Shown in pieces: positions 51,387 through 63,144 of a DNA stretch of 64,000 bases (positions within the stretch are counted from its first letter, which is position 1; every line of letters starts with the position of its first letter). The notes under the pieces were generated by a model, which was not told where the DNA came from, made no database searches, and saw nothing but the letters and a program-made list of their open reading frames with translations. The DNA lies in contig NC_068577.1 in assembly GCF_025698545.1 (NCBI RefSeq), positions 806,001-870,000 on the forward strand. The letters are read 5' to 3'. Source of the DNA: Gossypium raimondii. Its lineage: Eukaryota > Streptophyta > Magnoliopsida > Malvales > Malvaceae. Position numbers and translations under genes: made by a program.

Positions 51387-52050
51387 TCTTTTTTAATGAA
51401 ACAATGGAAGATACATACTTCCTTGCAAACATGTTATTATAATATATAACAATCGAATCATTTTTTCTTACTTTTTTTAATGCCTAATTCACCGCTAATT
51501 CTATGCTAGCCTAACATTGTAAGCAACCAAGACATTAAAATAATTCCTTCTTTAATAAATCAATTGTTAAAGTTTATCGTAATAAGCAACTATTATATCC
51601 CATCCGAAGAAAGGAATTATAACAAATAATATAAACAATTATTTTATTTACAATCTATTTTAACTTTATTTACAATTATTTTTGTAAAAATATTTTAAAG
51701 AGTTATTTCTTAAAATATTTCTATACATCATTTTTAGAACATAAAATTTCTTCTCTCCGTGTATTTCAAGTATAAATTCATTGTAATATCCTTAAAAATT
51801 AGATAAAAAGCTCAAATATATTTACTTTGATGCAATTATACATTAAATAAATAAATAAATTTAATTATTTTGAAGTTATATAAATATAAGAGTTTTACGT
51901 TTTATCTTTTGGGAATTGGCATTTTAAAGATGTATTTTCAAATAAAAGAAAAGTTGATGAGATGGCTATGTTGGAAGAATAAATACTTAGCTTGCTCCTT
52001 TAACAGGAATCATGAAAGTATTCATTAAAATATAAAAATAAATACTTCCA
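51387..52050. other. Upstream flank of DC1 paralog B
   Basis: Duplicate of 47723-48390 with few changes, for example loss of ~12 bp near 51960. Presumed promoter. Confidence 0.65.
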
Positions 52051-52194
52051 GCAAACATATTGCTGCTGAAAGAGGTGTCCAAAACCCATAAAAGTTTCAT
52101 ATCGAATTACACAATAAATTAAAATTTATATATAATTTTAAATTTTTATTAAATTACATTATAAAATTAATTATTTATATACAAACAATGCATT

Positions 52195-52350
52195 AAATAT
52201 AGTCAAGTTGTCTATAACAACCACCCGCTATAACAATATTTTGCTACACCAGTCAAGTTTTCAATAGAATCAATTTTTTTGTGTTTTATTCTAACCATCT
52301 ATAACAACTTTTCACTTATAACAACAACACTCATAGTTCTCCATAACAAC
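52195..52350. repeat. TATAACAACC-type degenerate repeat
   Basis: Words 'ctataacaaccacccgctataacaat' and 'ctataacaacttttcacttataacaac' repeat at irregular spacing. Matching blocks lie at 61130-61290 and 63940-64000 with the same flanks, so they mark a duplicated segment that may derive from a transposon. Confidence 0.55.
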
Positions 52351-52554
52351 GTATTGTTTAAATAAAATTATATTAATTAAGATATTATTTTAATAAAATA
52401 TTTAATTTCACGTGAAGAAATATATTACTAATATTTTATTAAATAAAATAATTTTAATAATTAAAATAATAAACTATTAAATTTCTTAAATAAATATATC
52501 AACTCAATTAAGTATTAATAAACTATAACTTTTTGTGTCTTAATGATTGACAAA

Positions 52555-52800
52555 GGGTGCTTATGGATTGACATGTATAATCTTCATTCTTTTTAATGAA
52601 ACAAATATACATTGTTGCACCCATGTTATTGTAATATATAACAACTGAATCATTTTCTCTTATTTTCCTTAATGCCTAATTCACCGTTGACTTTATGCAT
52701 AGCAGCCCAGACATTAAAATAATTTCATCTTTAATTGATCAAATTAGTAAATTAATTGTTGAAGTTTATCGTAATTAATTTATTAATTTTAATGAATAAT
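52555..52800 (-). pseudogene. Decayed DC1 start and promoter relic
   Basis: On the minus strand from 52594 the wording follows the DC1 start (ATG AAG ATT ... CACCC) but stops appear almost at once. The upstream part (52600-52760) matches the DC1 promoter ('gttattgtaatatataacaa', 'taatgcctaattcaccg'). Confidence 0.6.
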
Positions 52801-53487
52801 AAATAATTCAAAGGCATGCAGTTTTATCTTTTGGCAATTGACATCGTAAATGAGAAACTGTTTTTATATGCTTTAATTAAAATTTAGAAAGGAATAAGTA
52901 AGGTGTTACTTTTAATATATATTTTCAGATTAAAAAAAAAAAAAAGTTGATACATTGGGTCAAGCAAAGATAGGAATGGGTTATGGCTATATATTTCTTT
53001 TCGCTCAACAAAAACGTTGGAACCATCAAACTCGTTCAAGAACAAAAGAATTATAACAATGTTTCAGCATAAGTCAAGTCTTTTGCATTTGCAATTGGAA
53101 ATTACAAGGAAATAGCAGCGGTTTAGAGGGTCAATAAAGCAACCAGTTTATTCATTATTGTTTCAATCATGGTGAGGATTCAAACCTCAATATATTTATC
53201 CAGTATAAAAATAAATTGATACATTTATTTCTGTAAATGTGTGTGATTGAATCAAAACTAAATACATTTGAACCACAATTAAAATTTCATATGTATATGT
53301 ATGATTGTACCAAACTAAATTTCATGTATCAAATTACACGTTGAATTAAAATTTATATATAATTTTGAAATTTCCACCTTTGTTTTAAATAAAAAATTTA
53401 ATAGCTTACATCATAAAATTAACCGTCAATATACATACAATGCACTTAAGCAACTAAGCCAACCATTGAAAAGATCTAATTGGCTGG
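52801..53487. other. Duplicated spacer before the copia element
   Basis: No gene. 53440-53487 ('aactaagccaaccattgaaaag') recurs near 62640-62680 and includes the copia target. Confidence 0.55.
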
Positions 53488-53867
53488 TGTTAGAATTAAG
53501 TGACCCGAATCCTTATTTAAATAAAATACTGGGGTAAAATAAAATAAAAGTAAAATCCCTATAGAATTATACTTCTTTTATTTTATTTTAGAATAAGGTT
53601 TTTTAAACCTTATTAAACTCCATCTATTTGATATTTATTATAATAAGGTGTTTCACTCCTATTAGAATATGTTTTTACAAGCCTATAAATAGACATAGTC
53701 TACTCTTCTTGTAATTAATTCGAATTCGACATAGTGAATTTTCTTCTCCTCTGCCCGTGGTTTTTTCTCGAAAGGGTTTTCATGTAAAATCTATGTGTTC
53801 TTTATTTTTTATTTCTATTTCTATTTTCTTTGCGATATATTGTCATTACCGATACTTATTTTTTACA
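53488..53867 (+). repeat. 5' LTR of the copia element
   Basis: Starts TGTTAGAATTAAGTG and ends CTTATTTTTTACA. Contains a TATA box (CCTATAAATAGA near 53683-53694). Confidence 0.93.
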
Positions 53868-53870
53868 AAT

Positions 53871-53884
53871 TGGTATCAGAGCTT
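53871..53884 (+). other. Primer-binding site (initiator tRNA-Met)
   Basis: TGGTATCAGAGCTT, three bases after the 5' LTR, complementary to the 3' end of plant initiator tRNA-Met, as usual for copia elements. Confidence 0.9.
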
Positions 53885-53900
53885 CCAGGTTATTCATCTC

Positions 53901-56590
53901 TGTTATAGGCCCATTTGACCCAAGGCCCACCAAATAAACTACCCCAAACCCACCAGCCCAACTAGCCTAACCCGGAGCCCAAAACAAAGCCCAACCGGCC
54001 CAATTCCCCAAGGTCAAGCTAGGGTTTCAGAAAAGAAACCCTAGCGCCGCATCTAGGCGCCGCACCTGTTGACCTTTGGCCTTTTGCTACTGCCGCAGGA
54101 CGTCTCATCCACGCCGCACGTCTCCGTCAATACCTGCAAACACGAAACCAATGACAGAAGCAGACCACAAAAAACAGGGGATTCATTTTTCTGCTCTTTT
54201 TCTTTTTGGCTATAAAGCCTATCGTTGTAAAAGCAGGGGGTCTCTCTGGGCTGGGGATTTTTTGTAACAAAATAGATTCAATAAGAATAAAAGCAAAACT
54301 TTGAAGGTGATTTTGCCCTTCATTTTCTCTGTTTTCTTTTACTTTTCATAGTTTTTTTTTTATTTTGATTTTTTCTTTAAAATCTAAAAATAAAAAAGGG
54401 GTACCTTTTCGCTTGCGGCGCGCCACTGTCGGCGATTCCCTCAGTGCGCTGAAGCCGTAAAAACCCTTTGGGGTTTTGTTGAGGTCACGCAAAAAAAGGG
54501 GAAATAGGTAAAGGGGGGACTTGGTTTTTCTTTCTATTTCCTGGCACGATGAAGCCGCAGCGAGGCTATGGCGAAGCCTTCGCGCTAGTTCACCGGCGAT
54601 GTGGCCGGATTCAAAAGGGGGAGGGGATATTGGGTTTTTGAAAAGCAGAGAGAAAAAGAAATTTATTTTGAGATTTTTTTATTTTCAACTGAGAAAATGA
54701 ATTTTTGTTAAAAAATTTTAGTTTTAGTAAGTTAACAAAACGGCGCCGTTTGAGGCCCCTATGACCCGCGCGTGACCCGATCCACTCCAGGGGGGATCCA
54801 CGCGTTTTCATGAAACGGGTTATTTGCAACCCAGGTCCTTTCGCGTTTATGTAACTTTTAATTTACTCCTTTTTTTTTTACATTTGGCCCCAAAATTTTA
54901 TTTCATTTTCAATCGGGTGCTTGACCCACTAACGCACTGAAAAGGGACACGTGGCCGGATGTGGGATTATTTCCCATTTGTCCCTCCTAGTTTTTCAGCG
55001 CGTTCGATGTGGCCCTCCCCTTTCAATTTATTTGTAATTTAGACCCTCGAAGTTCTGTTTTCAATTTAAATTAGTCCCTTTTATTATATTTTTGCTATTA
55101 AACTAATTAATTTCAATAATGTTATCATTACTTTATTATTATTGTTTTTAATATTGTTATTACTATTATCATGCTTATTATTATTTACACCTTTGTAATT
55201 TTAGATTTAATCATATACATACTTCCATACTTTGTATATTTTATAATTTAAATATACGCTATACGTATATATGCGACTTATATTTTTATTTACATATACA
55301 TGTATATATATACATACTTACAAAACTTTGATATTTAATAACTTTAAAACATATTTTTTTCATATTTTATAATTTTATATATATACTTACATATACTTCA
55401 TATTTTCAAAATATACATTTTGTTTATATTCTTTGTATTTTATAATATTTATACATACCTACATACATATTTTTTAATTTATACACGTGTACATATTTAT
55501 ATATATTTTATACTTTATAATTTATATATACATATATATTCATATATATTTTATTATATTTCCTCTATATGTACATGCATATTTTCATATTTTATAATTT
55601 TCATCAATTTTTCCTTTATTGTTATTATTGTTTTACTTGATGATCATTTATTTTTTATTTATATGTCCATTTTTTTGTTTTAGTTTTATTTTCTTGTTAT
55701 GGTATATACTTGATTGATTTGTTTTTATTATTTTTCGCTTTTACTCATATTATTTCATTCACATTATCATATTTATTATTCCATTATGCATATTAACACC
55801 ATACTTCAAAAAAGAAAATTTTTCTAAATGAGACAATATTTAGCGTTTGGAAATTCGAGAAAACGTGCCTTAATGTGCTGGGTTTCGATTTTTTTCGTTC
55901 TACCAAATAGCTAAATATCCTTTTAAAATTTCAAAAATAAGGCAATATTTAGCGTTTGGAAATTCGAGAAAACGTGCCCTAATGTGCTGGGTTTCGATTT
56001 TTTCGTTCGACCAAATAGCTAAATATCCTTTTAAAAATTTTGAAATAAGGCAATATTTAGCGTTTGGAAATTCGAGAAAACGTGCCCTAATGTGCTGGGT
56101 TTCAATTTTTTCGTTTGACCAAATAGCTAAATATCCTTTCAAAAAATTTCAAAATAAGGCAATGTTTTACGTTTAGAAATTCGAGGAACGTGCCCTAATG
56201 TGCTGGGTTTCGGTTTCTCGTTTAACCAAATAGCCAAATATCCTCTTGAATCTTAATTCATGTCATTCGAGTTTTTTTTAAGGATCGTATTTTTTAAATT
56301 CTTCAAAGTTTTCAATTTTCGACATTAAGACATTAACTGATCAACTAGGTACCAATTTTTGGGCGTTACGAGGGTGCTAATCCTTCCTCGTACGTAATCG
56401 ACTCCCGAACCTGTTTTTTTGAATTTCGTGGACCAAAATCGTTGTTTTAATAAAATTAAATCATTTATTAAAAACAACCACTTTTTAAGGTGATCCAATC
56501 ACACCTCATTAAAAAGGATTGGTGGCGACTCCCATTTTCGTTTTCAAAATCTAAGTCGACCCCGTTTTTATCAAAAAAATGGTGTCAACA
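53901..56590 (+). mobile_element. 2.69-kb solo LTR nested in the copia element
   Basis: Starts TGTTATAGGCCCATTTG and ends GGTGTCAACA, so it has TG...CA ends with TGTT/AACA symmetry. The 5-bp target duplication ATCTC lies at 53896-53900 and 56591-56595. The first ~900 bp are GC-richer ('gaaaccctagcgccgc'), then AT-rich DNA, then a 109-bp tandem array, and the end contains 'ggtggcgactccc'. This size and end wording suggest a large Gypsy-type element; the family is not assigned. The internal region has been lost, presumably by LTR-LTR recombination. Confidence 0.88.
55815..56245 (+). repeat. Tandem repeat, ~109-bp unit, four copies
   Basis: The word 'agcgtttggaaattcgag' starts near 55842, 55951 and 56059, with a diverged fourth at 56169 (acgtttagaaattcgag). 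Each unit also contains 'gtgctgggtttcgatttt' and 'ccaaatagctaaatatcc'. It lies inside the solo LTR. Confidence 0.9.
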
Positions 56591-56599
56591 ATCTCAATC

Positions 56600-57480
56600 A
56601 CGGTAATGACGTCTTTGAAGTATGAAATTCCGCTGTTGGATCACAATACTAGATTTGCGTTGTGGCAGATAAAGATGCAGGCAGTTCTTGCACAGATGGA
56701 CTTATATGAAGCCCTACTAGGGGTAGATAAGATGCCTTCCACATTGACAGAGGAAGAGAAGAAGCGCAAGGATTGAAAGGCGTTAACACAGTTACATCTG
56801 CATTTGTCTAACGAAATTTTACAGGATGTGATGAAAGAGAATACCGCCTCTGGATTATGAAAAAGGTTGGAATAAATATGTATGTCGAAAACTCTAACTA
56901 GCAAGCTGCATATGAAGCAGTGTCTTTATGCTCATCGTTTGGAAGAAGGTGCATCTGTGCACGAACACTTAAGTGTTTAAAGAAATTCTCTCAAACTTGG
57001 AGGCCATGGAGGTTCAGTATGATAAGAAAGATCTAGGGTTGATTCTACTTTGTTCGTTGCCCCCGTCTTATTCAACCTTTAGAGATACAATTTTATATAG
57101 CCGTGAGTCTCTCACAGTTGATGAGGTTTATGATTCTTTAACCTCGTATGATAAGATGAATCATTTTGTGGTTAAAATCGACTCTCAAAGAGAGGGTCTT
57201 ATTGTTCGTGGGAGACAAGATCGGAATACTAATGATGATCATGGAAGGATACAGGAACGGAATCCTCGCAGTAAATCTAAGGGTAGATCGAAGTTTTCAA
57301 ACATAAGTAAAACTTGTAACTTATGCAAGAAGAAAGAGCACATTAAATCTGAGTACTATAAGCTACAGAACAAGATCAAAAGGGAGGCTGCGAATTAAAA
57401 TGGAAAATAACTAGAAAATTCTGGTAAAGCTGATGTTGTAGAAGACTACAACGATGGTGAACTTTTAGTCGTTTCTGTCA
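56600..57480 (+). pseudogene. Copia gag remnant
   Basis: A gag start region reads MTSLKYEIPLLDHNTRFALW (ATG 56606) and soon meets a TGA near 56774. Further gag continues in 56973-57398 (VQYDKKDLGLILLCSLP). A zinc-knuckle remnant CNLCKKKEHIKSEY has lost its last Cys (Tyr instead). Several stops and shifts separate the parts. The normal start before 56606 has ACG where ATG is likely. Confidence 0.85.
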
Positions 57481-58560
57481 ACAATTCTAAAGCGAGCGAG
57501 GAGTGAATTCTTGATTCGGGTTGTACCTTCTACATGAGTCCCAATCGGGATTGGTTTACAACTTACGAAAAAGTGTCTGAAGGTATTATTTTGACGGGAA
57601 ATAATGCTTCATGTCAAATTGCAGGTGTTGGAACAATTAAAGTTAAGATGTTTGATGGAGTTGTCAGAACACTTAGTGACGTACGAAATGTTCCAGAATT
57701 AAAGAGAAATTTAATTTCGTTGAGTACTCTTGATTCAAAAGGGTACAAATACACAGCTGAAAGTGAGGTTTTGAAGATTTCTAAAGGTTCCCTCATTGTG
57801 ATGAAAGGGCAGAGAAAGACTGCTAAGTTATATATGTTACAGGGTTCTACTATTACTGGTGATGTAGTTGTCGCATCCTCTTCCTTGCCAGATGATGATA
57901 TTACTAAACTTTGGCATATGCACCTAGGACATATGAGTGAGAATGGTATGGCAGAATTGAGCAAAAGAGGACTTCTTGATGGGTAAGGAATTTACAAACT
58001 GAAGTTATGTGAGCACTGTATTTTTGGGAAGCAAAAGAGAGTTCGATTCACCAAAGGAATCCATAACACGAAATAAACATTGGAGCATATTCATTCTGAT
58101 CTGTGAGGGCCATCCAGAGTGCCTTCGAGAGGTGGAGCTAATTATATGCTAACTTTTATTGATGATTTTTCCAGAAAAATGTGGGCATTCTTCCTAAAGC
58201 AGAAAAGCGATGTGTTTTCTGCATTTAAGTCTTGGAAAACCATGATAGAAAAATAGATGGGAAAGCAAATAAAATATCTCCGCACAGACAATGGCTTAGA
58301 GTTCTGTTCTGATGAGTTTTATAAACTGTGAAAGTCAGAAGGGATCGTGAGACACTTGACAGTTCGTCATACTCCACAGCAAAACGATATTGCAGAACGA
58401 ATGAACAGAAAGATTGTGGAGAAGGTTCGATGTATGTTGTCAAATGCCAACTTACCATAGTCATTTTGGGCCAAAGCAGCCTCTATTGCATGTTCTTTGA
58501 TCAACCGATCTCTATCCATTGCCATTGAGAAAAAGACTCCACAAGAGGTATGGTCTGGTA
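57481..58560 (+). pseudogene. Copia protease and integrase remnant
   Basis: A DSG protease motif occurs near 57513-57521 just after an in-frame TGA. GAG-pre-integrase LWHMHLGHMSENGM lies near 57908-57950. The integrase core follows (TDNGLEF near 58287-58307, TPQQN near 58371) but is interrupted by several stops and a frameshift. Confidence 0.85.
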
Positions 58561-60329
58561 ATCCTGCTGACTATTCTGATTTAAAGATCTTTGGTTGTCC
58601 TGCATATGCTCATGTTGATAATGGAAAATTAGAACCGAGATCCATTAAATGTGTTTTTCTTGGTTATAAAGTTGGTGTAAAAGGGTATAAGTTATGGTGT
58701 CCTGAAAATAGAAAAATTGTGATTAGCAGAGATGTTGTTTTTGATGAAACTGCTATGCTACCTAACTTATCTCTTAAAGACTCTTCCGATAAAGAAAATC
58801 AAAAGCAGGTAGAGCATCAGATTAATACAGAATCTACAACAGAGTCGACAACTAAAGCCAGTACAAAAATTCAAAATAGAGTTGCTTCTTCACCACAATA
58901 CTCTATCGCAAAAAATAAAACTAGAAAAGAAATTAAAACTCCAAAGAAGTATGCCGAGGCTGATCTAATTGCTTATACTTTAAATGTGACTGAAGATATA
59001 GATGCAAACCAAGAGCCATCTAATTATTCTGAGGCAGTCAATTGTGAAGACTCAAAAAAGTGGATGTTTGCTATGCAAGAGGAGATGGAATTATTACACA
59101 AAAATAAAACATGGGATCTTGTGAAACTTCTTAAAGGTAAAAAGGTTGTTCGTTATAAATGAGTGTTTAAGAAGAAAGAGGGGGCTTTAAGAGTTGAAGA
59201 ACCCATATATAAAACAAAGCTTGTTGCAAAGGGTTACAGTTAAATTCCAGGAGTGGACTTCACAGATGTGTTCTCTCCAGTTGTGAAGCATAGTTCGATT
59301 CGAGCTTTGCTTGGTATTGTGGCCATGCATGATTTGGAGCTTGAGCAGTTAGATGTAAAAATTGCAATTTACATGGAGAAATTGAAGAGGATATTTACAT
59401 GCAATAGCCAGAGGGTTTTATAGTCTCAGAAAAAGAGGACTATGTTTGCTTGCTGAAAAAGTCCTTTTACGGTTTGAAACAGTCCCAAGACAGTGGTATA
59501 AGAGGTTTGATTCATTTATGACTTCTCATGATTTTAAAAGAAGTAGCTTTGACAGTTGTGTTTACTTTAAGAAAAACAATTATGGTTTAGTACTCCTTTA
59601 GCAGTCCATTTCAGACTTTCATCGGCTTTGTCTCCACAATCAGATGATGAGATTGAGTACATGTTACATATTCCATACTCTAGTGCAGTGGGATCTCATA
59701 TGTATGCCATGGTTTGTTCACGTCCAGATTTATCATATGCAGTTAGTGCAATTAGCAAATACATGACGAATCCCGGTAAAGAACATTAGAAAGCAGTTTA
59801 GTGGGATTTAAGATGCTTACGAGGTACTACCGATGTTTGCTTACAGTTTGGAAGAACTAGAGATGGAGTCATTGGGTATGTTGATGCTGATTTTGCTGGA
59901 GACCTCGATAGAAGAAGATCTCTCACAGGTTATGTATTTACAATCGGAGGTTGTGCAATCAGTTGGAAAGCCATTTTGCAAACTACAGTCGCTTTGTCTA
60001 CCATTGAAGCTGAGTAAATGGCGATTACTGAGGCTTGTAAAGAAGCTATTTGGTTGAAATGACTCTTTAGTGAACTCAATAAAGACCTTCAAATCAATAC
60101 AATATTTTGTGACAGTCAGAGTGTCATCTTCCTTACAAAAGATCAAATGTTTCATGAGAGAACAAAACACATTGATGTTCGGTATCATTTTGTTCGTGAT
60201 ATTATTGCTCGTGGTGATATTGTTGTGAGAAAAATTAGTACTCTTGAAAATCGTGCAGATATGATGACTAAGTCACTTCCTATAACCAAGTTTGAGCATT
60301 GCTTAGACTTGGTTGGTGTTCATTGTTGA
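58497..60329 (+). pseudogene. Copia integrase C-terminus, reverse transcriptase and RNase H remnant
   Basis: 58497-59162 is open and holds the integrase tail (GCPAYAHVDNGKLEPRS) and the start of RT (MQEEMELLHKNKTWDLV). Near 59580-59605 the sequence jumps from the NYGLV segment to TPLAVHF, so the RT section with the YVDD active-site box is missing. RNase H follows (VDADFAGDLDRRRS near 59884, [12 protein letters not shown] near 60156) with further stops, ending at 60329. Confidence 0.87.
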
Positions 60330-60419
60330 AGATAAACCCTTAAGGGGTTTTATGGAAGAGGTGCAGAACTTGTTCGTTGAAAGTTCGCGATGAAGAACTT
60401 GTTCATTAAGAGTTCGTGT

Positions 60420-60431
60420 CAAGGTGGAGAT
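60420..60431 (+). other. Polypurine tract
   Basis: AAGGTGGAGA directly before the 3' LTR, the usual plus-strand primer site. Confidence 0.8.
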
Positions 60432-60809
60432 TATTAGAATTAAGTGACTCGAATCCTTATTTAAATAAAATACTGTGGTAAAATAAAATAAAAGTAAAAT
60501 CCCTATAGAATTATACTTCTTTTATTTTATTTTAGAATAAGGCTTTTTAAACCTTATTAAACTCCATCTATTTGATATTGATTAGAATAAGGTGTTTCAC
60601 TCATACTAGAATATGGTTTACAAGCCTATAAATAGGCATAGTCTACTCCTCTTGTAATTAATTCGAATTCGACATAGTAAATTTTCTTCTCCTCTACCCG
60701 TGGTTTTTCCCCGAAAGGGTTTCCACGTAAAATCTGTGTGTTCTTTATTTTTATTTCTATTTCTATTTTCTTTGCGATATATTGTCACTACCGATATTTA
60801 TTTTTTACA
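60432..60809 (+). repeat. 3' LTR of the copia element
   Basis: Starts TATTAGAATTAAGTG (TG changed to TA) and ends TATTTATTTTTTACA; 378 bp against 380 for the 5' LTR. Confidence 0.92.
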
Positions 60810-60814
60810 GCTGG

Positions 60815-62209
60815 AAAAGAGGGGGGGAAAACATAATTTTTGTTTTTGGAATAAGAAAACAATCTTATTATATCTGATTTTTTTCTTTTACATAATATTT
60901 AGAATTACTCATAACCCTCCCTAACCCGTAAATAAAAGGATAACACTTTTTTTCCAATTTTGATTAGACTCTAATATTATTCCATATCATCAAATAAAAA
61001 TTTATAATTTTCATAAATAGATTTAGATTATAACATTGTCACGATTTAGAAACTAAATGTTATATTATCACATTATTATTTAAGTTCATAATCATCATCA
61101 ACCTATAACCGTCTATATACACACAATGCATTAAATATAGCCAGCCTCTCTATAACAACCATCCACTAAATCAACATTTTTCTATAGCAACAGCAACAAC
61201 CAAGTTTCTAGTAGAACCATTTTTTTGTGTTTTATCCTAATCCTCTATAACAACTTTTCACTTATAACAGCAACATCCATAGTTAGAATGTGCATATTTT
61301 TATTAAATTAGTTATTTATAACAACATATTATTTAAAATTTTAAGTAAATTTATAACTATTCCTATAAGTAAACTTATTAATTATAATTTATCAAATAAA
61401 AATTATATTAATTAAAGTATTATATTAATAAAATGTTTAATTTTCACACGAGAAAATATATTAATAATATCTTATTAAATGAAAATAGTTTTCAATAAAT
61501 AAATTAAATATATTAATTTAATAAAATATTGGAAGAACAAATACTTAGCTTTGCCCGAAGGGATTACATTCTTTTGTTAATTTGTAGGAAAAAAATCATT
61601 AATTTAAACCTATTGTACTTAACAATTTAATTACAATTTCGTTAATGTGGAGTTTTAAAAACAGTTAAGGTTTTCAAGAAAAGACTTATCAAAATTTTAA
61701 GTATTTTATAAAGCAGAGAAAACATTTAAATTAATAGTCTTCTAAATCGAATAGCATACAAATATCGAGTAATAATTAAATGTTATGCTTAAAATAAATA
61801 AGCTAAACAATCCTAAATCTGCGATATAAAAGCATAAATAATTATTACAATCCCGTAAATAAATTGATTAAGGGAAACTTTAAATAAAACTTAAAAATAG
61901 AAATAGTGAGAGTTGCTAATCTGAATCCTAGTTTTCTTCGTTACTTGAGAGGTAATGAAAGGGGGAATGAGCATACAATGGCTCAGTGTTAGCCTAAATG
62001 CTAAATCATTACATATAATTGAAAAACAATAAAGCATATAATAAATAGCATAGTAGTGAACTAAGCATTCTTCATGTAACATATGATAAATCAATGTACA
62101 ATCAATTTTTATATGATGCAATGTAACTTATGGATTAAGTTCTCACCCATCCATTCTATCCGCCCTCGAGCATTGTTCGATACTCCAAAACCCATATCAA
62201 TAACTCACT
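60815..62209. other. Duplicated spacer with TATAACAACC repeat
   Basis: 60815-61500 is mostly AT-rich; 61130-61290 repeats the TATAACAACC block of 52195-52350. 61550-62200 shows no gene; the open frame at 61891-62121 has no family resemblance. Confidence 0.45.
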
Positions 62210-63095
62210 ATCCTAATTCACCACTTATTTTATGCATAGCCTAACATTGCAAGCAAACAACATGTTAAAGTAACTCTATCTTTAATTAATCAAATTAATA
62301 AATTAATTGTTGAAGTTCATCATAGTAAGCAACTATCTTATCCTATCGAGAAGAAAAAATATAATGGATTGCAAGGAGAAGAATTTGAGTCACAACTCTA
62401 ACATTCTCCTTTTATTAATTTTTTAAAACTTGAACAGCTTAATATATGTTTTCATAATTACATTTTAAAAGTATATATTTAGTTCACATATAATATAAAT
62501 TTCATTATAAAATTAACAAAAAAAAAGACGGACTCGAATCTTGAAACCAAACGTCATTTATATTTTAAACAAACATAATTTTTTTATCTAATCTCATTTT
62601 TGATAAAAAAATCTCAAATTTTAGACAAATGTTTGCACTTAAGGAACTAAGCCAACCATTGAAAAGATCTAATTGGCTGGAAAAACAATTTTTCTTGTTT
62701 TTCTTTAACAAAAAAGCCTGTGTCAAAAAATTAATCTAACATAAAAAATTTAATCATAATCAACCTAAAATAAGTGTATAAACCAGCAAAATTAAAACAT
62801 AAAATTTCTTTTCTTCCCGTGTATTTCAAGTATAGATTCATTGTAATATCCGAAAAAAAATAGATAAAAATCTCAAATATATATTGATTTTGATGCAATT
62901 ATATATTTAATAAATAAATAAATTTAATTATTTTGAAGTTAAATAACTATATAGTTTTACGTTTTATCTTTTGAGAATTGGCATTTTAAAGATATATTTT
63001 CAAATGAAAAGAAAAGTTGATAGATGGAGTATGTTGGAAGGATAAATATTTAGTTTGGTCCTTTAACAGGAATCATGAAAGTATTCATTAGGATG
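62210..63095 (-). pseudogene. Upstream-flank relic of a DC1 unit
   Basis: 62212-62350 ('caccacttattttatgcatagcc', 'gtaagcaactatc') and 62800-63095 ('cccgtgtatttcaag', 'aggaatcatgaaagtattcatta') match the DC1 promoter flank of 47723-48390, with an insert of other sequence between. The coding part expected below 62210 is gone. Confidence 0.6.
62641..62690. other. Paralogous empty copia target site
   Basis: Reads 'gccaaccattgaaaagatct' then AATTGGCTGGAAAAACAA. The same words precede the copia 5' LTR at 53457-53487 and, after GCTGG, resemble the sequence following the 3' LTR. GCTGG occurs once here. Confidence 0.75.
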
Positions 63096-63144
63096 GCTTA
63101 AATTAAAATATTATAAATAAATACTTCCTCTTTGATGAGAAGAA

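Larger units (their letters stand above)
53488..60809 (+). mobile_element. Defective Ty1/copia LTR retrotransposon with nested solo LTR
   Basis: Two LTRs of about 380 bp flank a primer-binding site, gag, protease, integrase, RT and RNase H traces and a polypurine tract, in copia order. The target duplication GCTGG is at 53483-53487 and 60810-60814. Without the nested solo LTR the element is about 4.63 kb, normal for copia. The LTRs differ at about 22-24 of 380 positions by eye (about 94% identity), so the insertion is not recent. The coding region is broken by many stops and shifts. Confidence 0.93.

Noticed and set aside
55420-55683. 87-residue hydrophobic open frame
   Set aside because: It is Tyr/Ile/Phe-rich translation of TATA-type low-complexity DNA inside the solo LTR.
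58497-59162. 221-residue open frame that could be taken as a host gene
   Set aside because: It is the integrase tail and RT start of the copia element, flanked by broken parts of the same polyprotein.
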